Assembly (NCBI RefSeq): GCF_000196495.1
Contig: NC_011312.1
Coordinates: 2,976,001-3,040,000 of the forward strand
Direction of reading: 5' to 3'
Source: Aliivibrio salmonicida LFI1238
GTDB lineage: Bacteria; Pseudomonadota; Gammaproteobacteria; Enterobacterales; Vibrionaceae
Length of the DNA stretch: 64,000 nucleotides
The notes beneath the pieces are model-generated. The model saw only the letters and a list, made by a program, of their open reading frames with translations, was not told the DNA's origin and made no database searches. The translations under genes and the position numbers were made by a program. Of the stretch, positions 43,655 through 53,198 are shown one piece after another. The first letter of the stretch is position 1; each line of letters starts with the position of its first letter.

Positions 43655-44629
43655 TTACGCTCTATCAAAAGGAAAAGCCATCACTTGATCGATGTGCTTT
43701 TCCCCCATTGCTAACATAATCAAACGATCAATGCCTAACGCCACACCAGCGCAATCGGGAAATCCTGCTTCTAATGCTGCAATCAAATGATAATCGATCG
43801 GTTGCTCAATCAAACCCATTGATTTTCGTTTCGCATTGTCCTCTTCAAAACGAGCGAGTTGTTCCTTCGCATTATCAAGTTCATGGAAACCATTCGCTAA
43901 TTCAATTCCTTTAAAATACACCTCAAATCGCTCAGCGACTCTAGGATCTTCAGGATTGATTTTAGCAAGAGCTGCTTGAGAAGCCGGGAAATCATAAACA
44001 CAAACTGGCACCGTTTGTCCTATTTTCTCCTCAACGCCCATACTAAATAGCAATTGTAATAATGTATCTCGGTCTTCTTCAACATCAGCAATGTCTGACA
44101 ACCCTAACGGTGCCGCTACAGCTCTAAGTTCATCCATCGACGCTTCTAATGGGCAAACACCAAGCACGTTAATGAAAGCTTGCTGATACGTCATTCGCTC
44201 AGCATCATCACATTTTAAAACAAGTTTAAGCAATTCGTTCATCTCATCCATCAATTGGTGATGATCAAACGTTGGGCGATACCATTCCAACATCGTAAAT
44301 TCAGGGTTATGAAAACGCCCAGCTTCTTCGTTACGAAAGGCTTTATTAATTTGATAAATCGCACCACTGCCCGCAGACAGTAAGCGCTTCATATGAAATT
44401 CTGGACTGGTCATAAAATACAGATGTACGCCATCTGCGTAACCAGGGCCAACAAAGTCAGTTTGAAACGTATGAAGGTGCACATCCGTCACGGTTGCGTG
44501 ACTCATTGCTGGCGTATCCACCTCCATCACTTTTCGCTCAAAGAAGAATCTACGGATTAAAGCAAGGATATCAGCACGTTGCTGTAATTGTTCAATTGAT
44601 GCGCTAGGCATCCAGTTTTGACTAGTCAT
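43655..44629 (-). CDS. epmA: EF-P beta-lysylation protein EpmA
   Basis: This truncated class-II lysyl-tRNA-synthetase paralogue (~324 residues, catalytic domain only, no anticodon-binding domain) attaches (R)-beta-lysine to Lys34 of EF-P. Synthetase motifs 2 and 3 are FRNEEAGRFHNPEFTMLEWY and GVALGIDRLIML. I chose ATG 44629 (MTSQNWMPSASI) by alignment with E. coli EpmA. Its target efp and partner epmB are 4-5 kb away. Confidence 0.95.
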   Translation of the reverse strand: MTSQNWMPSASIEQLQQRADILALIRRFFFERKVMEVDTPAMSHATVTDVHLHTFQTDFVGPGYADGVHLYFMTSPEFHMKRLLSAGSGAIYQINKAFRNEEAGRFHNPEFTMLEWYRPTFDHHQLMDEMNELLKLVLKCDDAERMTYQQAFINVLGVCPLEASMDELRAVAAPLGLSDIADVEEDRDTLLQLLFSMGVEEKIGQTVPVCVYDFPASQAALAKINPEDPRVAERFEVYFKGIELANGFHELDNAKEQLARFEEDNAKRKSMGLIEQPIDYHLIAALEAGFPDCAGVALGIDRLIMLAMGEKHIDQVMAFPFDRA

Positions 44630-44641
44630 AACTTTATACAT

Positions 44642-45036
44642 TAGAAAAACTTATCCAAAATGATACCTGATAACCGATTTCAAGGTTACCTATTTTTTAA
44701 CTTTATAAATACCCTTAACCTTCAAGGGGATACACGTCCGATAAGAATCATTATCACTTACAAAACAACAACTTACCTACAATTTAACGCCAAAATTAAC
44801 AGCTGTAACTAGTTGACGGAGATCACATTATTCGCAAGAAACCACCCCATTAGTGGTACTTGCACTACAAAACTTTATCCATATCAATTTTTATTCTAAA
44901 AGCTCACTTAGAATAGGCATCAGAATTTTTAAGTTATTATTTGCTCTTTTTTGTCACATGAGCAGGCTAGATTCACATAATTGATCATATTTGCATGATT
45001 AATTTAATTTTTTATCTTTTATCCCGGAGAATAACT
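44642..45036. other. Divergent epmA-frdA promoter region
   Basis: No gene. AT-rich; one FNR/CRP-like site at 44813. Control of frdABCD by oxygen would be expected to act here. A short in-frame ATG at 44995 precedes the real frdA start but has no ribosome site. Confidence 0.5.
44813..44826. promoter_or_regulatory. FNR-like site upstream of frdA
   Basis: TTGAC-GGAG-ATCAC matches the FNR consensus TTGAT-N4-ATCAA in 8 of 10 positions. The TCACA overlap also resembles one CRP half-site. It lies about 210 bp upstream of frdA. Confidence 0.4.
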
Positions 45037-46848
45037 GTGAAAACTATAACCACAGATATTGCAGTGATCGGCGCGGGCGGTGCAGGTCTACGTACCGCTA
45101 TAGCAGCAGCAGAAGCGAACCCAGAGCTAAACATTGCTCTAATCTCAAAAGTTTACCCAATGCGTTCGCACACTGTTGCCGCTGAAGGTGGATCCGCAGC
45201 CGTGACCAAGGAAGAAGATACACTAGACAATCACTTCAACGATACCGTTGGTGGTGGTGATTGGCTGTGTGAACAGGATGTTGTTGAATACTTTGTAAAA
45301 AATGCATACCGCGAGATGACTCAATTAGAACAATGGGGTTGTCCTTGGAGCCGTAAAGAAAATGGCGAAGTAAACGTTCGTCGTTTTGGTGGTATGAAAG
45401 TTGAACGTACGTGGTTTGCTGCCGATAAAACGGGCTTCCACATGCTTCATACTCTGTTCCAAACTTCAATGAAATACCCTCAGATCAATCGTTATGATGA
45501 GTACTTCGTTGTCGATCTTCTTGTTGAAGATGGTCAAGTTCAAGGTTTGATTGCTATTCACATGGCTGAAGGCGAACTTATCTGTATCAAAGCTAAATCT
45601 GTTGTTTTAGCAACGGGTGGCGCAGGTCGTGTTTACCACTGTAATACTAACGGCGGTATCGTAACTGGCGATGGTATGGCAATGGCGTATCGCCATGGTA
45701 TCCCTCTGCGTGATATGGAATTCGTTCAATACCACCCAACTGGCTTACCAGGTACTGGTATCTTGATGACTGAAGGTTGTCGTGGTGAAGGCGGTATCAT
45801 GATCAATAAAAATGGTTACCGTTACCTACAAGATTACGGTATGGGTCCAGAAACACCTATCGGTGAGCCAAAGAACAAATACATGGAACTGGGTCCTCGT
45901 GACAAAGTTTCACAAGCATTTTGGCATGAACTTCAAAAAGGCAACACTATTAAACACCCACTGGGTGATGTAGTGCATTTGGATCTTCGTCACCTAGGTG
46001 AAGAATACCTAAATGAGCGTCTTCCGTTTATCTGTGAGCTATCAAAAGCTTACGTTAACGTTGATCCAGCTAAAGAACCAATCCCAATTCGCCCTACTGT
46101 TCACTACACCATGGGTGGTATTGAAACGGATAAGAACAACGAAACAAACATCAAAGGCCTATTCGCGGTTGGTGAATGTTCATCTGTTGGTCTTCACGGT
46201 GCAAACCGTTTAGGTTCAAACTCTCTAGCTGAGCTTGTTGTATTTGGTCGTCTTGCTGGTGAAAAAGCCGCTGAACGTGCCGCTGAATTCACAACTTGGA
46301 ACGATGCTTCTATCCAAACTCAAATCGAAGCTGTTGAAGCTCGCATTGATGTTTTACTAGCACAAGAAGGCGATGAAAACTGGGCTGATATCCGTACTGA
46401 AATGGGTCACTCAATGGAAGCGGGCTGTGGTATCTACCGTAAAGAGCACGAAATGCAAGATACGGTTGATAAACTGGCTGAGCTGAAAAAACGTTACAAA
46501 AACATCAGCATCAAAGACAAAGGAAAAGTATTCAATACTGACCTTTTATACGCTATCGAAGTGGGTTACGGCCTTGAAGTTGCTGAAGCAATGGCTCACT
46601 CTGCCATTCAACGTAAAGAGTCTCGTGGTGCACACCAACGTTTAGATGAAGGTTGTACAGAACGTGATGATGTGAATTACTTAAAACACTCATTAGCGTA
46701 TTACAACGAAGATGCAGCGCCAACAATCAAGTACAGTGGCGTAACCATCACAAAATCTCAACCAAAAGCTCGCCTATATGGTGAAGCAGCAGAAAAAGCA
46801 GCAGCAGAAGAAGCTGCCGCGGCGAAAAACGCAGAGGAGCAAGCATAA
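45037..46848 (+). CDS. frdA: Fumarate reductase flavoprotein subunit
   Basis: This 603-residue catalytic subunit reduces fumarate to succinate in anaerobic respiration. It has the FAD motif IAVIGAGGAGLRTAIAA, His45 in RSHTVAAEGG for covalent FAD, and the active-site HPTGLPGTGILMTEGCRGEGG. I chose GTG 45037 because GGAGA lies 6 bp upstream and it matches E. coli FrdA length. The C-terminus is Ala/Glu-rich. Its stop overlaps the frdB start by one base. Confidence 0.97.
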   Translation: MKTITTDIAVIGAGGAGLRTAIAAAEANPELNIALISKVYPMRSHTVAAEGGSAAVTKEEDTLDNHFNDTVGGGDWLCEQDVVEYFVKNAYREMTQLEQWGCPWSRKENGEVNVRRFGGMKVERTWFAADKTGFHMLHTLFQTSMKYPQINRYDEYFVVDLLVEDGQVQGLIAIHMAEGELICIKAKSVVLATGGAGRVYHCNTNGGIVTGDGMAMAYRHGIPLRDMEFVQYHPTGLPGTGILMTEGCRGEGGIMINKNGYRYLQDYGMGPETPIGEPKNKYMELGPRDKVSQAFWHELQKGNTIKHPLGDVVHLDLRHLGEEYLNERLPFICELSKAYVNVDPAKEPIPIRPTVHYTMGGIETDKNNETNIKGLFAVGECSSVGLHGANRLGSNSLAELVVFGRLAGEKAAERAAEFTTWNDASIQTQIEAVEARIDVLLAQEGDENWADIRTEMGHSMEAGCGIYRKEHEMQDTVDKLAELKKRYKNISIKDKGKVFNTDLLYAIEVGYGLEVAEAMAHSAIQRKESRGAHQRLDEGCTERDDVNYLKHSLAYYNEDAAPTIKYSGVTITKSQPKARLYGEAAEKAAAEEAAAAKNAEEQA

Positions 46849-47591
46849 TGACAGCTGGCAAGAGAGTCCAAAAAGTACACATTCTGCGTTATAACCCGAT
46901 GACAGATTCAGAACCACATCTACAAACATTTGATGTGCCTTGTGATGATACAACATCAGTATTAGACGCATTAGGCTACATCAAAGATAACCTAGATAAA
47001 GACCTGTCTTACCGTTGGTCTTGTCGTATGGCGATCTGTGGTTCTTGCGGCATGATGGTAAACAACGTACCTAAGCTTGCATGTAAAGCGTTCTTACGTG
47101 ATTACCCAGATGGGTTAACTATCGAGCCATTAGCAAACTTTGCTATTGAGAAAGACCTAATTGTTGATATGACGCCATTCATTGAGCGTTTAGAAGCAAT
47201 CAAACCTTACATCATTGGTAATGACTTAACACCAGAGCAAGGACCAAATAACCAGACTCCAGAGCAAATGGCGAAATACAAACAATTCGCTGGTTGTATC
47301 AACTGTGGTCTATGTTACGCTGCTTGTCCTCAATTTGGTCTTAATCCAGAATTCATTGGCCCTGCTGCGTTAACAATGGCGCATCGTTATAATCTTGATA
47401 GCCGTGACCATGGTTCTGCGGAACGAATGAAATTAATTAATGGCGACAATGGCGCATGGGGTTGTACGTTTGTGGGTTACTGTTCTGAAGTATGTCCAAA
47501 ACACGTTGACCCTGCTGCGGCAGTAAACCAAGGTAAGATCGCATCATCTCAAGACTTTCTTATCGCAATGCTTAAACCTCAGGAGGCATAA
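46848..47591 (+). CDS. frdB: Fumarate reductase iron-sulfur subunit
   Basis: This 247-residue subunit passes electrons from menaquinol to FrdA. The 2Fe-2S ligands are Cys59, Cys64, Cys67 and Cys79 (CRMAICGSC). The 4Fe-4S and 3Fe-4S ligands lie in CINCGLCYAACP and CTFVGYCSEVCPKHVDP. Confidence 0.98.
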   Translation: MTAGKRVQKVHILRYNPMTDSEPHLQTFDVPCDDTTSVLDALGYIKDNLDKDLSYRWSCRMAICGSCGMMVNNVPKLACKAFLRDYPDGLTIEPLANFAIEKDLIVDMTPFIERLEAIKPYIIGNDLTPEQGPNNQTPEQMAKYKQFAGCINCGLCYAACPQFGLNPEFIGPAALTMAHRYNLDSRDHGSAERMKLINGDNGAWGCTFVGYCSEVCPKHVDPAAAVNQGKIASSQDFLIAMLKPQEA

Positions 47592-47593
47592 GG

Positions 47594-47977
47594 ATGAGCA
47601 ACCGTAAACCTTACGTTCGCGAAATGACACGTACGTGGTGGAAAGATCACCCTTTCTACCGTTTTTACATGGTGCGTGAAGCAACCATTCTTCCATTGAT
47701 TTTCTTTACTATCTGTCTGCTTGTTGGTTTAGGTAGTTTAGTAAAAGGTCCACTGGCTTGGGCTTCATGGTTAGATTTCATGGCAAACCCTATTGTGGTT
47801 GCTTTGAACATTGTTGCTTTAGCGGGTAGCTTATTCCATGCTCAAACTTTCTTTAGCATGATGCCGCAAGTAATGCCGATTCGTCTGGGTGGTAAAACAC
47901 TAGATAAAAAAGTGGTTGTGCTTGCACAATGGGCTGCAGTTGCAGCAATTACATTACTTGTATTGGTTATCGTTTAA
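47594..47977 (+). CDS. frdC: Fumarate reductase membrane anchor subunit C
   Basis: This 127-residue protein has three transmembrane helices (~29-50, ~65-90, ~105-126) and helps form the quinol site. The RKPYVREMTRTWWKDHPFYRFYM opening is typical. It starts 2 bp after frdB. Confidence 0.97.
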   Translation: MSNRKPYVREMTRTWWKDHPFYRFYMVREATILPLIFFTICLLVGLGSLVKGPLAWASWLDFMANPIVVALNIVALAGSLFHAQTFFSMMPQVMPIRLGGKTLDKKVVVLAQWAAVAAITLLVLVIV

Positions 47978-47988
47978 GGAGAGTTATT

Positions 47989-48351
47989 GTGGTAAATCTT
48001 AATCCAAAGCGTTCTGACGAACCTGTATGGTGGGGCTTATTCGGTGCTGGCGGCACTTGGTTTGCGATGCTAACACCAGTAACAATCCTTGTTCTTGGTA
48101 TTTTAGTACCACTTGGCGTGATCGGTCCTGAATCAATGAACTACCTACGTGTTGCTGGTTTTGTAACAAGCATCATTGGTGCATTATTTGTGATTGGTTC
48201 AATCTCAATGCCAATGTGGCATGCAATGCACCGTGTACACCATGGTATGCACGATCTTAAATTCCACACAGGAACAGCAGGTAAAATCGCTTGTTATGCA
48301 ACGGCAGCACTAGCAACCGTTCTTTCTATTGTGTTTATCTTTATGATCTAA
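47989..48351 (+). CDS. frdD: Fumarate reductase membrane anchor subunit D
   Basis: This 120-residue protein has three transmembrane helices and completes the FrdABCD complex. I chose GTG 47989 (VVNLNPKRSDEPVWWGLFGAGG), preceded by AAGGAGAG; an upstream in-frame ATG would add 20 unrelated residues overlapping frdC. Confidence 0.97.
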   Translation: MVNLNPKRSDEPVWWGLFGAGGTWFAMLTPVTILVLGILVPLGVIGPESMNYLRVAGFVTSIIGALFVIGSISMPMWHAMHRVHHGMHDLKFHTGTAGKIACYATAALATVLSIVFIFMI

Positions 48352-48370
48352 TCTGAATTTAGATAAATAA

Positions 48371-48401
48371 AAAAAGGTTGGCTATCATGCCAACCTTTTT
48401 T
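48371..48401 (+). terminator. Terminator of frdABCD
   Basis: The 12-bp stem AAAAAGGTTGGC / GCCAACCTTTTT has a 6-nt loop and trailing Ts. Confidence 0.92.
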
Positions 48402-48436
48402 GTATCTGTAATATTAAATGATATCGACTAGATAAC

Positions 48437-48463
48437 AAAAAAGGCCACCGAAGCGACCTTTTT
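48437..48463 (-). terminator. Terminator of efp
   Basis: On the minus strand AGGTCGC-TTCG-GTGGCCT ends in a T run. It is nearly identical to the ppc terminator at 7129 (one base in the stem). Confidence 0.8.
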
Positions 48464-48542
48464 CTGACGTGTAGTACCAATCTGGATAAGCAGTTAATCA
48501 CATACCTATTTAAGTTGGTATAAATACCAAGACTACTTGATA

Positions 48543-49109
48543 TTACTTCACACGACCTACGTATTCACCCGTACGGGTATCAACTTTAACTACTTCACCG
48601 ATAGCGATGAATAGCGGAACACGAACAACAGCGCCTGTTGCTAATGTAGCTGGTTTACCACCAGTACCTTGAGTATCACCTTTCAGACCAGGATCTGTTT
48701 CAGTCACTTCAATCTCAACAAAGTTTGGCGGTGTCACTGTAATTGGATTATCATTCCAAAGAGTCACAGTACAAGTGTTGTTTTCTACTAACCATTTAGC
48801 CGTGTCACCAACCGATTTAACATCAGCAGCGATTTGCTCAAAGCTTACGCTGTTCATGAAATGGAAGAATTCGCCATCGCTGTACAAGTAGTCAAGTTCT
48901 ACGTCGACAACATCAGCAAGCTCAAAGCTTTCACCTGATTTAAATGTTTTTTCTAGTGTTTTACCAGAAAGCAATTTGCGAAGTTTTACACGGTTGAATG
49001 CTTGGCCTTTACCAGGTTTAACATATTCATTGTCGATAATTGAGCATGGCTCGTTATCAAACATAAATTTCAAACCGCCTTTGAATTCATTGGTACTTAC
49101 TGACGCCAT
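48543..49109 (-). CDS. efp: Elongation factor P
   Basis: This 188-residue, three-domain protein rescues ribosomes stalled at polyproline. The modified residue is Lys34 in the YVKPGKGQAF loop, the beta-lysylation target of EpmA/EpmB, both encoded nearby. Only 32 bp separate its start codon from that of divergent epmB, so the promoters must overlap or lie inside the coding regions. Confidence 0.98.
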   Translation of the reverse strand: MASVSTNEFKGGLKFMFDNEPCSIIDNEYVKPGKGQAFNRVKLRKLLSGKTLEKTFKSGESFELADVVDVELDYLYSDGEFFHFMNSVSFEQIAADVKSVGDTAKWLVENNTCTVTLWNDNPITVTPPNFVEIEVTETDPGLKGDTQGTGGKPATLATGAVVRVPLFIAIGEVVKVDTRTGEYVGRVK

Positions 49110-49141
49110 GATTTCCTCTTAACATCGTTGAGTTATAAATA

Positions 49142-50164
49142 ATGTCACACATAATAACCCGAAATGACGCTCCTGTTGAGCAAAACTGGCTCAAAGAGAT
49201 CTCAAATGCGATCTCAGATCCTCATCAACTGCTTTCAACTCTAGGGATTGATAGCTCGCCTTGGGAGAAAGGATTAGAAGCGAAAAAGTTATTTGCGTTA
49301 CGTGTGCCGACAAGTTTTGTCGATCGAATGGAGTTTGGCAACCCTTTTGATCCTTTATTACGCCAAGTATTGCCTTTAGATCAAGAATTCGAAGTACATG
49401 ACGGATATTCCACCGATCCTCTTGACGAACAAGACAACGAACAACCCGGATTACTTCATAAGTATAAAAACCGTGTTTTGTTAATTTTGAAAGGGGGCTG
49501 CGCGGTAAATTGTCGTTATTGTTTCCGTCGCCATTTTCCTTATGAAGATAATAAAGGCGGAAAATCAGTCTGGCAAAATTCCATCAACTATATTGCAGCG
49601 CACCCTGAGCTCAATGAAGTGATTCTTTCTGGTGGCGATCCTTTGATGGCAAAAGACCATGAACTTGAATGGTTAATTCAACATCTCGACAAAGTACCGC
49701 ATATTAAACGTCTTCGTATTCACAGCCGTTTGCCTGTTGTCATTCCGAATCGAATTACGGATACATTATGCCGTCTATTTGCAGAGACTCGACTTCAAGT
49801 TATTTTGGTTACGCACATCAACCATGCCAATGAAATTAGTCCCTATTTCACAGATAAAATGACACAACTAAAACAAGCAAACGTCACGTTATTAAACCAA
49901 AGCGTATTACTAAAAGGCATTAACGACACATCGAAGGCTTTAACTAATTTAAGTGAAGCGCTATTTGATGCAGGGATCTTACCTTACTACCTTCATGTGT
50001 TAGACAAAGTGCAAGGTGCAGCGCATTTCTTTGTCTCTGATGAAAAAGCGAAAGAATTAATGGCAGAGCTAATAGAAAACGTATCAGGTTATCTTGTACC
50101 AACACTAGCAAGAGAGATTGGTGGCCGAAAAAGCAAAACACCACTCGACTTATATTTAGAATAG
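49142..50164 (+). CDS. epmB: L-lysine 2,3-aminomutase EpmB (EF-P modification)
   Basis: This 340-residue radical-SAM, PLP-dependent enzyme converts (S)-alpha-lysine to (R)-beta-lysine for EF-P. The SAM-cluster cysteines are Cys120, Cys124 and Cys127 (CAVNCRYC). It lacks the extra N- and C-terminal parts of clostridial aminomutases. It is divergent from efp. Confidence 0.96.
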   Translation: MSHIITRNDAPVEQNWLKEISNAISDPHQLLSTLGIDSSPWEKGLEAKKLFALRVPTSFVDRMEFGNPFDPLLRQVLPLDQEFEVHDGYSTDPLDEQDNEQPGLLHKYKNRVLLILKGGCAVNCRYCFRRHFPYEDNKGGKSVWQNSINYIAAHPELNEVILSGGDPLMAKDHELEWLIQHLDKVPHIKRLRIHSRLPVVIPNRITDTLCRLFAETRLQVILVTHINHANEISPYFTDKMTQLKQANVTLLNQSVLLKGINDTSKALTNLSEALFDAGILPYYLHVLDKVQGAAHFFVSDEKAKELMAELIENVSGYLVPTLAREIGGRKSKTPLDLYLE

Positions 50165-50198
50165 AGCGATATAAATCGACCTATTTTCCAGATATAAA

Positions 50199-50224
50199 AA
50201 AACCGAAGCTTATACTTCGGTTTT
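50199..50224. terminator. Bidirectional terminator between epmB and pfkA
   Basis: The 10-bp stem AAAACCGAAG / CTTCGGTTTT has a 6-nt loop and A/T runs on both sides. The two genes are convergent. Confidence 0.9.
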
Positions 50225-50251
50225 TCTTTTATAACTTAACAGTATTCTAAA

Positions 50252-51214
50252 TTAGAATAACTCTTCCGCTACTTTATAAAGTTCTAGCTTCTCAGGACGA
50301 CGCATATTTTCAATCGCATCGATAATATCGTGATGAACAAGTTGTTCATTTTGGATACCAACACAGCGACCGCCATGACCTTCAACAAGCAACTTAACAC
50401 CGTAATTACCCATACGAGACGCTAAAATACGGTCGAATGCACCAGGCTGACCGCCACGTTGAATGTGACCAAGAACCGTAGCACGAGTCTCACGACCTGT
50501 TTCTGCTTCGATTTCTTTTGCTAATGCGTTTACATCAGTCATCAATTCAGTAATCGCAATGATTGCGTGTTTCTTACCTTTCGCAATACCATCTTGGATA
50601 TTTTGAATTAATGCTTCTTTGTTTAACCCCGTTTCAGGTGTAATTACATATTCACAACCACCGGCAATTGCAGCCATTAAAGTCAAATCACCACAGTGAC
50701 GACCCATAACTTCTACAATAGAAATACGTTGGTGAGAAGACGATGTATCACGTAAACGGTCAATCGCATCAATAACGGTGTTTAATGCCGTTAAGTAACC
50801 AATTGTATAGTCAGTACCCGCAATATCATTATCGATAGTGCCAGGAAGACCGATACATGGGTAACCCATCTCAGTTAACTTCTTAGCGCCCATGTAAGAA
50901 CCATCACCACCGATAACAATTAAGGCATCAATATCGTGTTTCTTAAGATTTGCGATCGCTTTTTCACGAACAGCCACTTCTTTAAATTCAGGAAAACGTG
51001 CTGAACCTAAAAATGTACCGCCGCGGTTGATCATATCAGATACGCTATGGCGCTCTAATTTCTCGATACGATCTTCAACAAGACCTAAGTAGCCATCATG
51101 AATACCGAATACTTCTAAACCTTGCGTTAAGGCTGTACGAACAACACCACGAACTGCAGCATTCATACCCGGCGCATCGCCACCACTTGTTAAAACACCA
51201 ATCTTCTTGACCAT
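50252..51214 (-). CDS. pfkA: 6-Phosphofructokinase (ATP-dependent)
   Basis: This 320-residue glycolytic enzyme phosphorylates fructose-6-phosphate. ATP and substrate motifs are GVLTSGGDAPGMNAAVRG, IGGDGSYMGA, PGTIDNDIAGTDYTIG, and VEVMGRHCGDL. Length and motifs fit the allosteric PfkA type. Confidence 0.98.
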   Translation of the reverse strand: MVKKIGVLTSGGDAPGMNAAVRGVVRTALTQGLEVFGIHDGYLGLVEDRIEKLERHSVSDMINRGGTFLGSARFPEFKEVAVREKAIANLKKHDIDALIVIGGDGSYMGAKKLTEMGYPCIGLPGTIDNDIAGTDYTIGYLTALNTVIDAIDRLRDTSSSHQRISIVEVMGRHCGDLTLMAAIAGGCEYVITPETGLNKEALIQNIQDGIAKGKKHAIIAITELMTDVNALAKEIEAETGRETRATVLGHIQRGGQPGAFDRILASRMGNYGVKLLVEGHGGRCVGIQNEQLVHHDIIDAIENMRRPEKLELYKVAEELF

Positions 51215-51432
51215 GGTTACCCTCTAAATATGGTTGGGAATGACAATTTCAATTTTTAATACAGCAAGTCGACTCCCTAACCAACTCGCCATTAATAATC
51301 TGTAATTTTTTTTCTTATGTAAGAGTATTACCATTTTACTGAAAAAGTTCGTTGATTCACATCAGAATCAATCACGACTATTTCATTTTTCTGTTACGAA
51401 AAAACAATAATTGCTAATAATACTACTAATTC

Positions 51433-52338
51433 TTACTGGATCTGTGTTTGATCTTTTCCTGAGTCTAGCACAACTGAAAGTGGGTCTTGATGAATTATAA
51501 TGTCAGAATGTGGAAATACTGTTAAAAGTTCGTCTTCCACTTTATCTGCAATAATATGCGCTTCGACTAACGGCATTTGATCTGGCAACTCTAAATGCAA
51601 TTGAATAAATCGAGTTGGTCCGGCTAAACGCGTACGCAAATCATGAATACCTTTTACCCCATCAACACGACAACACGCTTCTCTTATCTGCTCTAACTCT
51701 TCAATCGGCAATTGTCTATCAAGCAATGACTGAATCGCTTCATACGCCATTCTAAACGCACTGATCAATATATAAATGCCGATAATCAAAGCAAAAATAG
51801 CATCTGCTTCATGCCAACCATACCAGCTTAACGCAAGCGCCAACATAATGGCCGCGTTCATAAAAAGATCGGTTTTATAATGCAACGAATCCGCAGCAAT
51901 CGCTTGGCTTCCTGTTTGCTTAACGACCCATTGCTGAACCATAACAAGCCCAAAGGTCAATATGATGGCAAAACCACTCACATAAACACCTAATTCAGGG
52001 TTTATTACATCTTGAGGGCGGAAGAAGCGCTCTACGCCATTTAACAATAAAAAACACGCCGAGCCAGAAATAAACATCGCTTGTGCTAATGCCGCAAGTG
52101 ATTCCGCTTTACCGTGCCCAAAGCTGTGTTCTTCATCTGGTGGCTGAAGTGCGTAACGCACAACCAATAAATTGGTGATAGATGCTGCCATATCAAGTAA
52201 TGAATCAACCAAAGACGCCAATAAACTTACCGAGCCGGTAACCCACCATGTTCCTAACTTTACTAACATTAAGATGGTTGCAACAATCGTTGCAAGCCAA
52301 GCGGCCATGGTTACTAAGGAGGCGTATTTTTTAGTCAT
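51433..52338 (-). CDS. fieF: Cation diffusion facilitator FieF-type Fe/Zn/Cd efflux pump
   Basis: This 301-residue protein has six transmembrane helices and a C-terminal cytoplasmic ferredoxin-like domain. The first metal site reads SLVDSLLDMAAS (DxxxD rather than HxxxD), typical of FieF; the second is HYKTDLFMN. It lies between pfkA and cpxP, as in E. coli. Confidence 0.93.
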   Translation of the reverse strand: MTKKYASLVTMAAWLATIVATILMLVKLGTWWVTGSVSLLASLVDSLLDMAASITNLLVVRYALQPPDEEHSFGHGKAESLAALAQAMFISGSACFLLLNGVERFFRPQDVINPELGVYVSGFAIILTFGLVMVQQWVVKQTGSQAIAADSLHYKTDLFMNAAIMLALALSWYGWHEADAIFALIIGIYILISAFRMAYEAIQSLLDRQLPIEELEQIREACCRVDGVKGIHDLRTRLAGPTRFIQLHLELPDQMPLVEAHIIADKVEDELLTVFPHSDIIIHQDPLSVVLDSGKDQTQIQ

Positions 52339-52437
52339 GTTTCTTCCATTACTTACAAATCATCCTCTAGTATAAAGATTTAATTCGCTGACCGTTATTC
52401 CATTTGTTAATAAATACCTAACAAAATGAAAGCAATA

Positions 52438-52474
52438 AAAAAGCGAGCCTTTATTATTCATAAAGACTCGCTTT
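52438..52474 (-). terminator. Terminator of cpxP
   Basis: Inverted arms AAAAGCGAGCCTTTAT / ATAAAGACTCGCTTTT (one mismatch) precede a T-rich stretch on the minus strand, just past the cpxP stop. Confidence 0.82.
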
Positions 52475-52497
52475 TATTTACTTCAGATTTCGCGTAA

Positions 52498-53004
52498 TTA
52501 TTTAGCGCAATCTGCCGTATATTTATCTTGGTTCGCTTTGAATTCTGTTTTTTGTTCTGGTGTTAAAACATTCATCATATCGTGGCGTTTTTTCATCATA
52601 TTAACACGACGATCAATTTGTTTTTCTGACATTTTCTCGGCTAGATTACGAACAGCGGCTTCATCAAAGTTGTCCGCTAAAATAAGATTTTGCATTGCTT
52701 CATGGTCAGCTTTCATCTCAGCAGTAGGTTGACGTTTCTCCCCTTTTTTTGCTTTATGTTCTGCTTTACGATCATCACGCATTTTATCTAATTTATCTTC
52801 TTGCGCATCGGTTAAATCTAATTCTTTGAACGCTTTTTTATTGGCTTTCATCATACACTTGCCACCGTGCATACCTTCGCCATGCATGCCTTTACCTTTC
52901 ATTCCGCCTTCATGGTGACTACCACCAGCAGCGAATGCAGAAGCCGACGCTAAAGAAAGAGGCAGAACAACAGCACCTAAAACTAATTTTTTAATCATAT
53001 TCAT
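52498..53004 (-). CDS. cpxP: Periplasmic stress adaptor CpxP (LTxxQ-family)
   Basis: This 168-residue protein has a signal peptide (~1-26), then two LTxxQ-type motifs (LTDAQEDKLDKM near 80; LTPEQKTEFKAN near 150). It should dampen CpxA and help degrade misfolded periplasmic proteins. Directly after the signal peptide is a Gly/His/Met-rich segment (SHHEGGMKGKGMHGEGMHGG), which could bind copper or zinc. It is divergent from cpxRA. Confidence 0.88.
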   Translation of the reverse strand: MNMIKKLVLGAVVLPLSLASASAFAAGGSHHEGGMKGKGMHGEGMHGGKCMMKANKKAFKELDLTDAQEDKLDKMRDDRKAEHKAKKGEKRQPTAEMKADHEAMQNLILADNFDEAAVRNLAEKMSEKQIDRRVNMMKKRHDMMNVLTPEQKTEFKANQDKYTADCAK

Positions 53005-53107
53005 TATGTTATCTCCACGATAGATAGTATTACGGTCAATGGCAGCGCCTTGCTGCTTGGTATGGAGTAATAATAGCTTACGTAAAGTAAAGCTGTGTGC
53101 TTGATGC

Positions 53108-53122
53108 GTAAATCAACGTAAA
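53108..53122. promoter_or_regulatory. CpxR box between cpxP and cpxR
   Basis: A perfect GTAAA-N5-GTAAA (spacer TCAAC) lies in the divergent intergenic region. It should mediate activation by phosphorylated CpxR. Confidence 0.8.
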
Positions 53123-53198
53123 GGTGATTTTCAGCATTGGTATTCATCGTCATATTTGGCGATACTAAGACCATAAGAGATAACTCAGGTGAATAGTA

